The translations under genes and the position numbers were made by a program. A stretch of DNA of 64,000 nucleotides from Bog-532 sp963720945 (GTDB lineage: Bacteria; Actinomycetota; Actinomycetes; Streptosporangiales; Streptosporangiaceae). The stretch's first letter is position 1. Each line of letters starts with the position of its first letter. The stretch spans positions 1 to 64,000 of the forward strand of contig CAVRHH010000017.1 of assembly GCA_963720945.1 (NCBI GenBank), given 5' to 3'. The notes beneath the pieces are model-generated. The model saw only the letters and a list, made by a program, of their open reading frames with translations. It was not told where the DNA came from and did no database searches. Shown here in pieces: positions 1-7,507 of this stretch.

Positions 1-22
1 CTTATGGAGAGCTCTCCATAAG
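1..22. repeat. 22-bp perfect palindrome at the window edge
   Basis: Two 11-bp arms (CTTATGGAGAG and its exact reverse complement) meet without a spacer at the first base of the window. Transposase-like coding becomes recognisable only just after it. It may be a real inverted element end, or a fold-back artefact of a contig end. Confidence 0.6.
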
Positions 23-874
23 CGGTACGTCGCCGAGGAACTGGCCGCGGCCGGGATCGCGGCGCATCTGGCCGAGCCGGCCGACACCGCGTTCGCCCGC
101 GGCCGCAAGCGGCACGCCAAGACCGACAAGACCGACTGCCGGCACCTGCGGATGCTGCTGGCCGAGGGACGGCTGCCGGAGTGCTGGATTCCGCCCAGCC
201 ACATCCTGGAATGCCGGGCACTGCTGGAGACCTATCACGACCTGCGGGCCGAGCACACGGCCTGGGTGCAGCGCATCCACGCGGTCTTGTTCCACCAGGG
301 CGCCCCGGCCCTGGGCGAGGGCACACTTCGCAGCGAGCAGGGCCTGGCCGCGCTGCGGGCGGCCGCGGCCGCCCATCTGTCCCCGGCCGGGCAGCTGCAG
401 GTCGCCACCGCCCTGGACATGACCGACATGCTGGAAACCCGGCTGCACGAGCTACGGCATCAGCTGCTGGATGCCGCCCGGCATCTGACCGGCGCGAAGG
501 TCCTGGCCGCGCGGCTGTACGGGGTCGGGCCAGTCACCGCGCTGGCGATGACCTGCTGGCTGGCCGGGGAAGGCCGGTTCTCCTCCTCCCGCAAGGCGGT
601 CCGGTTCGCCGGGCTGGACGTCACCGTCTACTCCTCCGACCGCAAGGGCCCGCCCGGGCGGCTGTCCCGGCAGGGACCGCCGGTGCTGCGCTGGGCGGTG
701 TACGAGGCCGGCAAGACCCACGCCCGGTCCTCGGCCCCTGACCATCGCTACTACGCTCAGGTGAAGGACCGCTGCAACGGCAAGCGCGCCGCGCTGTCCG
801 AGGCCCGCAAGATCCTCCGGCAGGCCTGCCACATCCTGGCCGAGCTCGGCGACGACGCGCTGTCCGCCGCCTGA
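2..874 (+). CDS. IS110-family transposase, N-terminus cut by window edge
   Basis: This is a DEDD/serine recombinase of the IS110 family, which moves its element with the help of a structured RNA. The frame is open from base 2 to the TGA at 872-874. The N-terminal DEDD domain is represented by AKTDKTDCRHLRMLLAEGRL and the C-terminal Transposase_20 domain by GVGPVTALAM, then SSSRKAVRFAGLD and SRQGPPVLRWAVYEA. The usual first 40 or so residues, with the first catalytic Asp, lie outside the window or are missing. The first seven codons fall in the palindrome and do not resemble the family. I cannot tell whether the element is complete upstream. The 3' flank up to 1657 holds no gene and could contain the right element end. 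Confidence 0.85.
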   Translation, partial: LWRALHKRYVAEELAAAGIAAHLAEPADTAFARGRKRHAKTDKTDCRHLRMLLAEGRLPECWIPPSHILECRALLETYHDLRAEHTAWVQRIHAVLFHQGAPALGEGTLRSEQGLAALRAAAAAHLSPAGQLQVATALDMTDMLETRLHELRHQLLDAARHLTGAKVLAARLYGVGPVTALAMTCWLAGEGRFSSSRKAVRFAGLDVTVYSSDRKGPPGRLSRQGPPVLRWAVYEAGKTHARSSAPDHRYYAQVKDRCNGKRAALSEARKILRQACHILAELGDDALSAA

Positions 875-1657
875 GACCCAACGCTCCCATGACACGGTGA
901 CCAGTCCATGACGCGCCGGCCCGGCCGGGCCCGCCGCAGCCGCATTCACCCGATGGGGAACCACCGCGGCCAGCTCCCGCCGAACCGCTGTCAGCCGCTG
1001 CCGACCCTGCCCCGCAGGGCCAGGCGGACGGCCTGATTAGACTGAGCGGCCGCATCCCCGCAGGCCGGGGACACCCAATCAATCATCATGTCGCCGGGGC
1101 AGCGCCTGAAGCCCCGCGGACCTAGGTAAGGCTGGCTGCCTCCTGGCCCCGGCCCCGGCCGCCATGGCCGGTCACCCCGCCCAGAAAGGCCGTAAGCCTG
1201 GAACCGCTGAACCAGATCCCGCACCACCACGGGCTTTCCTGACCCGGCCGCTGCCCAGGACATGACCGACTCAGCCGGACGATCGCGTCAAGGGCACCTG
1301 CGGCGCCGCTGCCGCGGGCGCTGCGCGCCCCTTTGACCCGCCCGCCCCTCGCAGAACCCGGCAGCCTACCGGAGGTACAGGCCTGCCCGAGGCATACTCG
1401 GGCATCCCCAGACGAAGGCTGACCATGACCGTGAACCCCAGAAATCGAACGCTTGCGGTCACAAACGGATGCAGGTAAGACGGTTCTAGAGCGCATGCCA
1501 ACAGCGATGGCGTCACGACGCGCAGCCGATCCCTGATGGGTTTCAAGGTTGGCTGGATGAGCCGCAAACCGAAGTCGGTCACTATGGCCCGCATACGGGG
1601 CGGCTTACAATCGGCAGGGCTCACGTCATGTCGGAAGCTTGGCGGTGAGGAACCGAA
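875..1657. other. Non-coding stretch after the IS110 transposase
   Basis: I see no convincing gene in this 783-bp stretch. It should contain the right end of the IS110 element and the promoter of the P450 gene. The clearest structure is a hairpin at 1385-1403, with GCCCGAG and CTCGGGC arms around a 5-nt loop. In the IS1111 subgroup the bridge RNA lies downstream of the transposase, so such an RNA here is possible but not shown. Confidence 0.5.
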
Positions 1658-2872
1658 GTGGCGCACGATAGCGACATCACCGGCCGGACGCTGCGACGTT
1701 ACCCGTTCAGCCGGAACCGGCTGGATCCCGGCCCGCAGTACGCGGAGCTGCGCCGTACCGAGCCGGTCTGCCGGGTGCAGCTGCCCTACGGTCCGCCGGC
1801 CTGGCTGGTGACCGATTATCACCTCACCAAGTCGGTACTGGGGGATGCGCAGTTCAGCCGCGCCGCCACCATCAACCGGGACAATCCCCGCGAGTGCGCG
1901 GTCGAGGTCGGCCAGGTTGCCGAGAGCGTGCTGAGCATGGATCCGCCGGCGCACACCCGGATCCGCCATCTGGCTGGCCGGGCGTTCACCACCCGCCGGG
2001 TCGAGCGGCTACGTCCTCGCGCTCAGCAGATCGCCTCCGGCCTTATCGATCATATGGTCGCCTCCGGTCCGCCCGCCGACCTGGTGGAGAGCTTCTCGTT
2101 CGCCTTCCCCGCGATCATCATCTGCGAGCTGCTCGGCATCCCCGGCGCCGACCGGCACGCCTTCCGCGGCTGGACCGACGCGATCGTCTCGACGGCCACG
2201 TCCACCCCAGAGCAACTGCAGGACACCTACCTGCACCTGGCTGGCTATCTCGCCGGGCTGTTCGCGCAGCGTCGCGCGCAGCCCGGCAATGACCTGCTCA
2301 CCTGGCTCGTCCAGGCTCGCGATAACGACGACCGGCTGACCGAAGCAGAACTGCTTTTCCTGGGCATGGCGCTGCTGGTCGGTGGCTACGAGACCACTGC
2401 GCATCAGATCACCAACATGGTGTACACGCTGCTCAGCCACGGCAAGCGACTGCGCCAGCTCAAGGACCGGCCGGAGCTGCTGCCGAACGCGGTCGAGGAA
2501 TTGCTGCGGTTCATCGTGTTCGGCAGCGCCCTCAACCCCCGGATAGCCACGGCCGACGTTAAGCTCGGCGCGGTGATGGTACGGGCCGGCGAGCCGGTAC
2601 TGTGCTCCCGAAGCTCGGCCAACCGCGACGAGCTCGTCTTTCCCCGCGCCGGGGAACTCGACTTCACCCGCGACCCGAACCCGCACGTCGCCTTCGGCTA
2701 CGGGCCGCACTACTGCCTGGGCGCGCACCTGGCCCGGATGGAACTCCAGGTGGCGCTGGGCGCGATCTTGTCCCGGCTTCCTGGGCTCCGTATCGCCGTA
2801 TCCGAGAACGAGCTGACCTGGCACACCCGGACCATGATGAGAGGCTTGGCCGCGTTTCCGGTCGCCTGGTGA
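1658..2872 (+). CDS. Cytochrome P450 monooxygenase
   Basis: This 404-aa bacterial class I P450 resembles the CYP105/CYP107 type and would hydroxylate or epoxidise a small substrate using electrons from a ferredoxin. The I-helix oxygen-activation motif is LLVGGYETTAHQ near residue 243. The K-helix ExxR is EELLR near 281. The haem loop FGYGPHYCLGAHLAR carries the thiolate Cys at about 353. Length is normal and nothing appears truncated. The start is GTG at 1658, with a GGTGAGG ribosome site 8-9 nt upstream. No ferredoxin or ferredoxin reductase lies next to it, so redox partners must come from elsewhere. The substrate is unknown. The hydrolase downstream is co-oriented but 251 bp away. Confidence 0.93.
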   Translation: MAHDSDITGRTLRRYPFSRNRLDPGPQYAELRRTEPVCRVQLPYGPPAWLVTDYHLTKSVLGDAQFSRAATINRDNPRECAVEVGQVAESVLSMDPPAHTRIRHLAGRAFTTRRVERLRPRAQQIASGLIDHMVASGPPADLVESFSFAFPAIIICELLGIPGADRHAFRGWTDAIVSTATSTPEQLQDTYLHLAGYLAGLFAQRRAQPGNDLLTWLVQARDNDDRLTEAELLFLGMALLVGGYETTAHQITNMVYTLLSHGKRLRQLKDRPELLPNAVEELLRFIVFGSALNPRIATADVKLGAVMVRAGEPVLCSRSSANRDELVFPRAGELDFTRDPNPHVAFGYGPHYCLGAHLARMELQVALGAILSRLPGLRIAVSENELTWHTRTMMRGLAAFPVAW

Positions 2873-3073
2873 AGCGCCCAGCAACGCCGCCGGCTGCTGC
2901 GGTACCTACATCGGCGGACGCGACCTGTCAGACCGCCCGCAATGGGACGACGTGCAAGGCTGCAGGGCGCGAAGGGAAAACTGCCCGGCAACGGCCCGCA
3001 CGAAGCCGGCGTTCCGCTAGGCGACGAGGAAGACCGCCCGCACGCACGGATAACGCCGGCGCGGTACCGGCCT

Positions 3074-3090
3074 AAGGGCCAACGGCCCTT
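3074..3090. terminator. Short hairpin between P450 and hydrolase
   Basis: AAGGGCC and GGCCCTT form a perfect 7-bp stem with a 3-nt loop about 200 bp after the P450 stop. No T-run follows, so it may be a weak terminator or a 5'-leader structure of the hydrolase gene. Confidence 0.35.
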
Positions 3091-3123
3091 CCCTCCAGGG
3101 ATGCCCAGCACGAGGATGCCCGA

Positions 3124-4074
3124 ATGGCCCGGTTCTTCGTGGAGTCCGCCGGCGCGGTCCTGGCGGTACGGCAAAGCCGTGACGATGGCGAGCCGCTGCT
3201 GCTGCTGCACGGCGGTCCCGGAGTGCCGGACTACATGCAGGCCGCAATGGCCCCGATGCTGCCAAACTTGCGGTGCATCAGCTTCGACCAGCGCGGAACC
3301 GGTGAATCCGCGTGCCGTGACCGGCGCTATGAACTGCCTGCCTACCTGGACGATATCGAAGCCATCCGGGCTCGCACCGGCGTCGCGTCCTGGCACGTGC
3401 TGGGCCACTCCTGGGGCGGTCTCCTCGCTCAGGCATACGTCTCTGCCTACCCGCACAGGGTCAGCAGCCTGGTCCTTGTCAGCTCCTCGCTCGGCGTGGG
3501 CAGCCAGTGGAAGCGAACCAAACGTGAATCCTTCCGTATCGAGCATGCCCGCGCGGGAATCTGGCGCACCCTGCGCTTCTACGCCTACGGTTCGGGCCTG
3601 CTGATCCCCGGCGCGGTACGGGCCTGGTCGATGCGTCACGTGATGACCGAGACGTGGCACAACTACTTTCCGGACCCCAGATCTGCGCCCGATCCTGATC
3701 CCGCGTGGCTAGCCGGCGGTTCTCCGGCAGCCATGATGAAGACTGACCGGGCGATGTCACGGGAACAACCGGACGCGCTCACGGGTGCATCGAGCTACCA
3801 GGGACGTGCAATGGTCCTGTACGGTGCCTCCGATATCTTCGCAGACGGCACCGAGATCGTCAGAAGCCGGTTCCCGCAGGCCATCCAGGTGACATTGCAA
3901 GACTCTGGTCACGTGCACTGGCTTCAGAACCCGTCAGGCTATGCCGATGCGCTCGGCGGATTCTACGGACGCGTACTCGGCTCTCCAGAGCCGCTAGATC
4001 CAGCGGCGATCGGCCTTCCGCACAGATCGGACCCGTTATGCGCGCCGCTTTTGGCGTCCGGCGAATCGCTGTAA
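3124..4074 (+). CDS. Alpha/beta hydrolase, proline-iminopeptidase (S33) type
   Basis: This 316-aa alpha/beta-hydrolase fold protein carries the oxyanion-hole motif LLLLHGGPG typical of the S33 proline iminopeptidase/TAP group, then FDQRGTGES. The nucleophile elbow GHSWGG places the catalytic Ser near residue 95. A late DIFADG supplies a candidate Asp, and DSGHVHW supplies the His. The family cleaves N-terminal prolyl or related amide bonds, or hydrolyses small amides and esters; the actual substrate is unknown. No signal peptide is visible, so it should be cytoplasmic. The ATG at 3124 has a GAGG ribosome site about 8 nt upstream. It follows the P450 in the same orientation, but the hairpin between them suggests separate transcription. 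Confidence 0.85.
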   Translation: MARFFVESAGAVLAVRQSRDDGEPLLLLHGGPGVPDYMQAAMAPMLPNLRCISFDQRGTGESACRDRRYELPAYLDDIEAIRARTGVASWHVLGHSWGGLLAQAYVSAYPHRVSSLVLVSSSLGVGSQWKRTKRESFRIEHARAGIWRTLRFYAYGSGLLIPGAVRAWSMRHVMTETWHNYFPDPRSAPDPDPAWLAGGSPAAMMKTDRAMSREQPDALTGASSYQGRAMVLYGASDIFADGTEIVRSRFPQAIQVTLQDSGHVHWLQNPSGYADALGGFYGRVLGSPEPLDPAAIGLPHRSDPLCAPLLASGESL

Positions 4075-4458
4075 GCGTACCGAACGGCTACGTGAGCAGC
4101 CGCGACGCGTGCGCTGATTACGGTCTGCGATCATCGTTCTGTGTCCGAGGCGCGCCGGTCCGCCAGCGCACGCGACCGCGATAGCGCGCCCGCTGCTGAG
4201 CGTCGGCCTTCTTTGCGGCGAACTCCGCCGGCAGGCGCGTGGTAGGTTCCCGCCGTACCTCACGCAGGTCAGGGCGCACCGGCCGTGGCGTCGGCCACCA
4301 GCCGGTGGCGGCTCACCCGCGAGCCGTTGGGGTGCTGCTCACCCATCGCCCTCCCTGCCCGCCGCCGTCGCGCGTGCCGTCTCCGGGATACGCGTTTCCG
4401 CAGCCGCTGACAAGGGTCACGATCGTCATCTGACGGGACCCGCCTGATTCCTCCCGGC
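4075..4458. other. Intergenic region, no supported gene
   Basis: Nothing here is convincingly coding. On the minus strand at 4346-4269 a 25-codon reading frame starts at ATG (MGEQHPNG...) behind a good GGGAGGG site. It has no recognisable family and may be the leftover start of a lost gene. Confidence 0.4.
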
Positions 4459-4486
4459 TTGACGTATGCCGATATGGGCATATGAT
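4459..4486 (+). promoter_or_regulatory. Leaderless promoter with embedded operator, arsR operon
   Basis: A -35 hexamer TTGACG (4459-4464) and a -10 hexamer TATGAT (4481-4486) are 16 bp apart. Transcription would begin at about the ATG at 4494, so the mRNA would be leaderless, as is common in actinobacteria. The inverted repeat TATGCC-N6-GGCATA (4465-4482) fills the spacer and touches the -10. It is the natural binding site for the ArsR-type repressor encoded immediately downstream. Confidence 0.65.
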
Positions 4487-4493
4487 GGCGCCC

Positions 4494-4835
4494 ATGGCAC
4501 GAGCAGCGACGACGTCGGACGTCTTCAACGCGATCGCCGAGCCGCAGCGCCGGGAGATCCTGGTGCTGCTGCGGGCGGGTGAGCGGCCGGTGACCGAGTT
4601 GGCCCAGGAGCTGGGGATGACCCAGCCGGGGGCGTCCAAGCACCTGCGGGTGCTCCGGGAGGTCGGGCTGGTGCGGGACCGCAAGGCAGGCAAGCAGCGC
4701 CTGTACGGCCTTGACGCCCGCGGGCTGCGACCGGTCCACGAGTGGACCGGCGGGTTCGAGCGGTTCTGGAACGAGAGCTTCGACCGGCTGGACGCGTACG
4801 TGCAGGACCTCAAGCAGGCAAGGCGGGAGGAGTGA
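4494..4835 (+). CDS. ArsR-family winged-helix repressor
   Basis: This 113-aa regulator has the compact ArsR fold: FNAIAEPQRREILVLL, then ERPVTELAQELGMTQPGASKHLRVLREVGLV as the DNA-reading helices, and a wing with RDRKAGKQRLYGL. It lacks the CxC metal motif of true arsenic sensors. It belongs to the non-metal subgroup that is typically paired with AHSA1 (SRPBCC) genes. I prefer the ATG at 4494 over the in-frame ATG at 4482, because 4482 overlaps the -10 box and the operator half-site. It heads a three-gene operon with 3-bp and -1-bp gaps and probably represses itself through the palindrome at 4465-4482. The inducer is unknown. Confidence 0.88.
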   Translation: MARAATTSDVFNAIAEPQRREILVLLRAGERPVTELAQELGMTQPGASKHLRVLREVGLVRDRKAGKQRLYGLDARGLRPVHEWTGGFERFWNESFDRLDAYVQDLKQARREE

Positions 4836-4838
4836 CCG

Positions 4839-5345
4839 ATGGCAGCGACAGGACGGGACGCGCCGGCGCGGTCAGCGACGGCCGGCCGCGAGATCGTGAT
4901 CACCCGGGTCATCAGTGCCCCACGGGAGCTGGTGTTCGAGGCGTTCACCGAGGTGCGGCACCTGTCGCGGTGGTGGGGACCGGAGGGGTTCACCACCACG
5001 ACGCGGGCGTTCGAGTTCCGCGTCGGCGGGGAGTGGGACTTCGTGATGCACGGACCGGACGGGACGGACTACCAGGAGTGGATCTCCTGGACCGAGATCG
5101 CCCCGCCGGAGCGGATCGCGCTGCTCCACGGTGAGTCCCGCGGCGACCCGAACGCCTTCGAGTCGGTCTTGACGTTCGCGCCCGACGGCGCGGCGACCCG
5201 GATCGAGATGCGCACGGTGTTCCCCACCAAGGAGCTGCGCGACGAGGCGGCCGAGAAGTACCACGCGATCGAGGGCGGCCAGCAGACCCTGAGCAACCTG
5301 GCTGCCTACGTCACCGAGATCGTCCGGACGGGAGTTGAGGACTGA
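4839..5345 (+). CDS. SRPBCC / AHSA1-domain protein
   Basis: This 168-aa START-like helix-grip protein is of the activator-of-Hsp90-ATPase (AHSA1) class. Visible signatures are ITRVISAPRELVFEAFTE, the LSRWWGPEGFTT turn, VGGEWDFVMHGPDG and a long C-terminal helix (GGQQTLSNLAAYV). Such proteins bind hydrophobic ligands in a cavity. In bacteria they are often co-transcribed with an ArsR regulator, and the ligand is usually unknown. The gene starts 3 bp after the arsR stop, with GGGAGGAG as ribosome site. Its stop overlaps the next start (TGATG), implying translational coupling. Confidence 0.88.
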   Translation: MAATGRDAPARSATAGREIVITRVISAPRELVFEAFTEVRHLSRWWGPEGFTTTTRAFEFRVGGEWDFVMHGPDGTDYQEWISWTEIAPPERIALLHGESRGDPNAFESVLTFAPDGAATRIEMRTVFPTKELRDEAAEKYHAIEGGQQTLSNLAAYVTEIVRTGVED

Positions 5346-5980
5346 TGGCCGGGAAGGTGTTCTTCAGCGTGACGATGTCGCTGGACGGGTTCATCGCGCC
5401 CGAGGAGCGCATGGACGACCCGGATGTGCAGCGCTGGATGGCGCAGTGGATGGAACTGCAGCAGTGGATATTCCCGCAGCGGTTCTTCCGGGAGAACCTG
5501 AAGCTCGGCGAGGGCGGCGAGGAAGGGCGCGACAACGACATCGTGCGGGAGACGTTCGAGCGCACCGGCGCGAGCGTGATGGGCAAGCGCATGTTCGACC
5601 TCGGCGAGCAGGCGTGGCCGGAGGAGGCGCCGTTCCACACGCCGGTCTTCGCCGTGACGCACGAGAAGCGTGACCCCTGGGAGCGGCCGGGCGGGACCAC
5701 CTTCCACTTCGTCAACGACGGCATCGAGCCCGCGCTCGACCAGGCCCGCGAGGCCGCCGGCGGCCGGGACGTCCGCATCGCGGGCGGCGGCGCAACGATC
5801 CTGGAGTACGTGAACGCCGGCCTGATCGACGAGTTCACGATCGCGCTCTCACCCGTGCTGTTCGGCTCCGGAATCCGCCTGTTCGAGGGCGTGGACGCGG
5901 GCCGCGTGGCCCTGGAGCAGGTCCGCGCGGAGCCGACGCAGCGGGTGACCCACCTGACCTACACCGTCCACGAGCGGTAG
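5345..5980 (+). CDS. Dihydrofolate-reductase-fold (RibD C-terminal) protein
   Basis: This 211-aa protein belongs to the RibD C-terminal/DHFR-like superfamily, which binds NADPH and reduces small heterocycles. It starts with the family hallmark VFFSVTMSLDGFIA, continues with VMGKRMFD, and has the nucleotide-binding glycine turn VRIAGGGATILEYVNAGLIDE. It is neither FolA nor a full RibD, since no deaminase domain is present. Such stand-alone versions are common in actinomycetes and of unknown substrate. It overlaps the AHSA1 gene by 1 bp and is the last gene of the arsR operon. Confidence 0.85.
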   Translation: MAGKVFFSVTMSLDGFIAPEERMDDPDVQRWMAQWMELQQWIFPQRFFRENLKLGEGGEEGRDNDIVRETFERTGASVMGKRMFDLGEQAWPEEAPFHTPVFAVTHEKRDPWERPGGTTFHFVNDGIEPALDQAREAAGGRDVRIAGGGATILEYVNAGLIDEFTIALSPVLFGSGIRLFEGVDAGRVALEQVRAEPTQRVTHLTYTVHER

Positions 5981-6189
5981 GCGTACGGCGTACACGAAGG
6001 AGCACCCACTCGGTTGGTGATGCGGACAGTCCCTGCTGGGATGGCCAGGAACGAGCCAGAAGGGATCCCGGGGCACCGGCCACTCGGCGTCCATGGTGGT
6101 CGGTGCCCATGGTGGGGCCCGCCTGTCCTGCTTGGGATTCTTGGGCTGTTCGAAGGTCCAAGGATCGTCAAGTGGAAGGCACTCCCCTC

Positions 6190-6360
6190 GTGGCCGGACG
6201 GGTCGCGGCTGATCAAGCGCAAGGAACGCTCCCACCCCGGCGCGCAGCTCACCTTCACCGACATCGACGGCATGCGGGTCACCGCCCTGCTCACCAACAC
6301 CCCCGCCGGATCCGTGCCGTTCCAAGCTGCCGGGCTGGAGTTGCGGCACCGCGGTTGCGG
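6190..6360 (+). pseudogene. IS1380-type transposase remnant
   Basis: The frame reads GSRLIKRKERSHPGAQLTF, then TDIDGMRVTALLTNTP and LELRHR. This resembles an internal part of IS1380-family transposases, with the catalytic surroundings and both ends missing. The preceding 200 bp contain no gene. Only about 55 codons survive. Confidence 0.55.
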
Positions 6361-6375
6361 CAGCAGGGGCGCCTG

Positions 6376-6780
6376 CGCGTGCTGACCCACGCCTTGGCCG
6401 TACGCGCCTGGGCCGCGATCATGACCTCCGACTTCGGCACCGCGCTGACCGCCGCCGAGGAAGCAGGCCGGCTCGCCGCCGAAACCGCCCAGCCGCTGTG
6501 GGAAGCCGGAAGCTGGACCGCCCAGGCCGCCCTCGCCGCACTCCGCGGCGACCAGCCCGCCGTCTGCCGTCTCACCGCCCGCGTCGAGGAGGTCATGCTC
6601 CCCGTCGGCACGACCAAGCACCTGTCCCTGGTCCAGTACGCACGCGGCCTGCTCGCCCTCGGTCAGGGACGTCACGCCGACGCCTACGACCAGCTCCATC
6701 GCATCTACCAGCCCGGCGATCCGGCCTGCGACCCCCGCAATCAGCTCGCCGCCGTCGGCGACCTCGCCGAGGCCGCCTAC
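6376..6780 (+). pseudogene. Fragment of a LuxR-type (AAA/TPR) regulator
   Basis: About 130 codons match the helical TPR-like middle of large LuxR regulators with an N-terminal ATPase. Recognisable pieces are EEAGRLAAETAQPLWEAG and LVQYARGLLALGQGRHADAY, then a GDLAEAA block. The Walker ATPase part and the C-terminal LuxR helix-turn-helix are both absent. The fragment runs in frame straight into an acyl-CoA dehydrogenase fragment, so it is a deletion junction rather than a gene. Confidence 0.6.
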
Positions 6781-7322
6781 CTGGCCTTCCGGCTGGCCCG
6801 CACGCTTGACCAGCCTGGCGACGAGGGCGAGCGCCTGCTGGGCCGCATCCTGACCCCGGTCGCGAAATACTGGAACTGCAAACGCGCCCCGCTGGTGGCC
6901 GGGGAGGCCATCGAGTGCATCGGCGGCAACGGCTACGTCGAGGAGCATCCGCTGCCGCGCTACTACCGCGAGGCACCTCGAACATGATGGTGCTCGACGT
7001 CCAGCGCGTCCTGACCCGGGAGCCGAAGGCGATCGAGCCGCTGCTCGGCGAGCTGCGAGGCGCCTCCGCCGCCGAGCCTCGGCTGCGCCCGGCCATCGCC
7101 GCGATCGAGGGTATGGTCGCCGATCCGGCCGGCGCCGGCCTGCGGCTGGTCACCGCCATCGCGCTGGCCCTGCAGGCCGCCCTGCTTGTCACGCACGCGC
7201 CCGCCGCCGTCGCGGATGCCTTCTGCGCCTCGCGCCTGGACGGTGACTGGGCGCCGGCCTTCGGCACCCTGCCCGCCCGGGCCGGCGTCGGTGCCATCGT
7301 CGAGTTCGCCCGGCTGCGCTGA
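6772..7322 (+). pseudogene. C-terminal remnant of an AidB-like acyl-CoA dehydrogenase
   Basis: The C-terminal third of the DNA-alkylation-response acyl-CoA dehydrogenase (AidB) group is recognisable. It has ILTPVAKYWNCKRAPLVAGE and ECIGGNGYVEEHPLPRYYREAP, then, in another frame, NMMVLDVQRVLTREP and APAAVADAFCASRL. Near 6978 roughly 25 bp that should encode LNSIWEGSG are lost and the frame shifts. The N-terminal two-thirds, including most of the FAD-binding region, are missing. AidB proteins bind DNA and FAD after alkylation damage; this copy cannot be functional. Confidence 0.75.
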
Positions 7323-7352
7323 GCGCGCCCCGCGGCCGGGTGGAGCACGCGC

Positions 7353-7412
7353 TTGACACCGCCCGCCCCCACGCAGCATGGTTACGCTATCCGTACAGCG
7401 GACAAGTGTACG
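7353..7412 (+). promoter_or_regulatory. Promoter and operator of the flavin monooxygenase
   Basis: A perfect -35 hexamer TTGACA lies at 7353-7358. The -10 is unclear (CATGGT at 7377 with an 18-bp spacer, or TACGCT at 7383). Just downstream is a 21-bp inverted repeat, CGTACA-N9-TGTACG (7392-7412). It is of the type bound by TetR-like dimers and is placed to block initiation. No regulator gene is adjacent. Confidence 0.55.
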
Positions 7413-7507
7413 TTCAGTGAAATCAGCACTGCGGAACCGGCCCTGCGCACGGACCAGCCGGCCGCGGCGGAACGGCGCACGGAGCGGTACGAACGGGGAG
7501 GATGGCG

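Noticed and set aside
4269..4346. 25-codon minus-strand frame with a good ribosome site
   Set aside because: It has no recognised family and is too short to support as a gene; mentioned only in the gap description.
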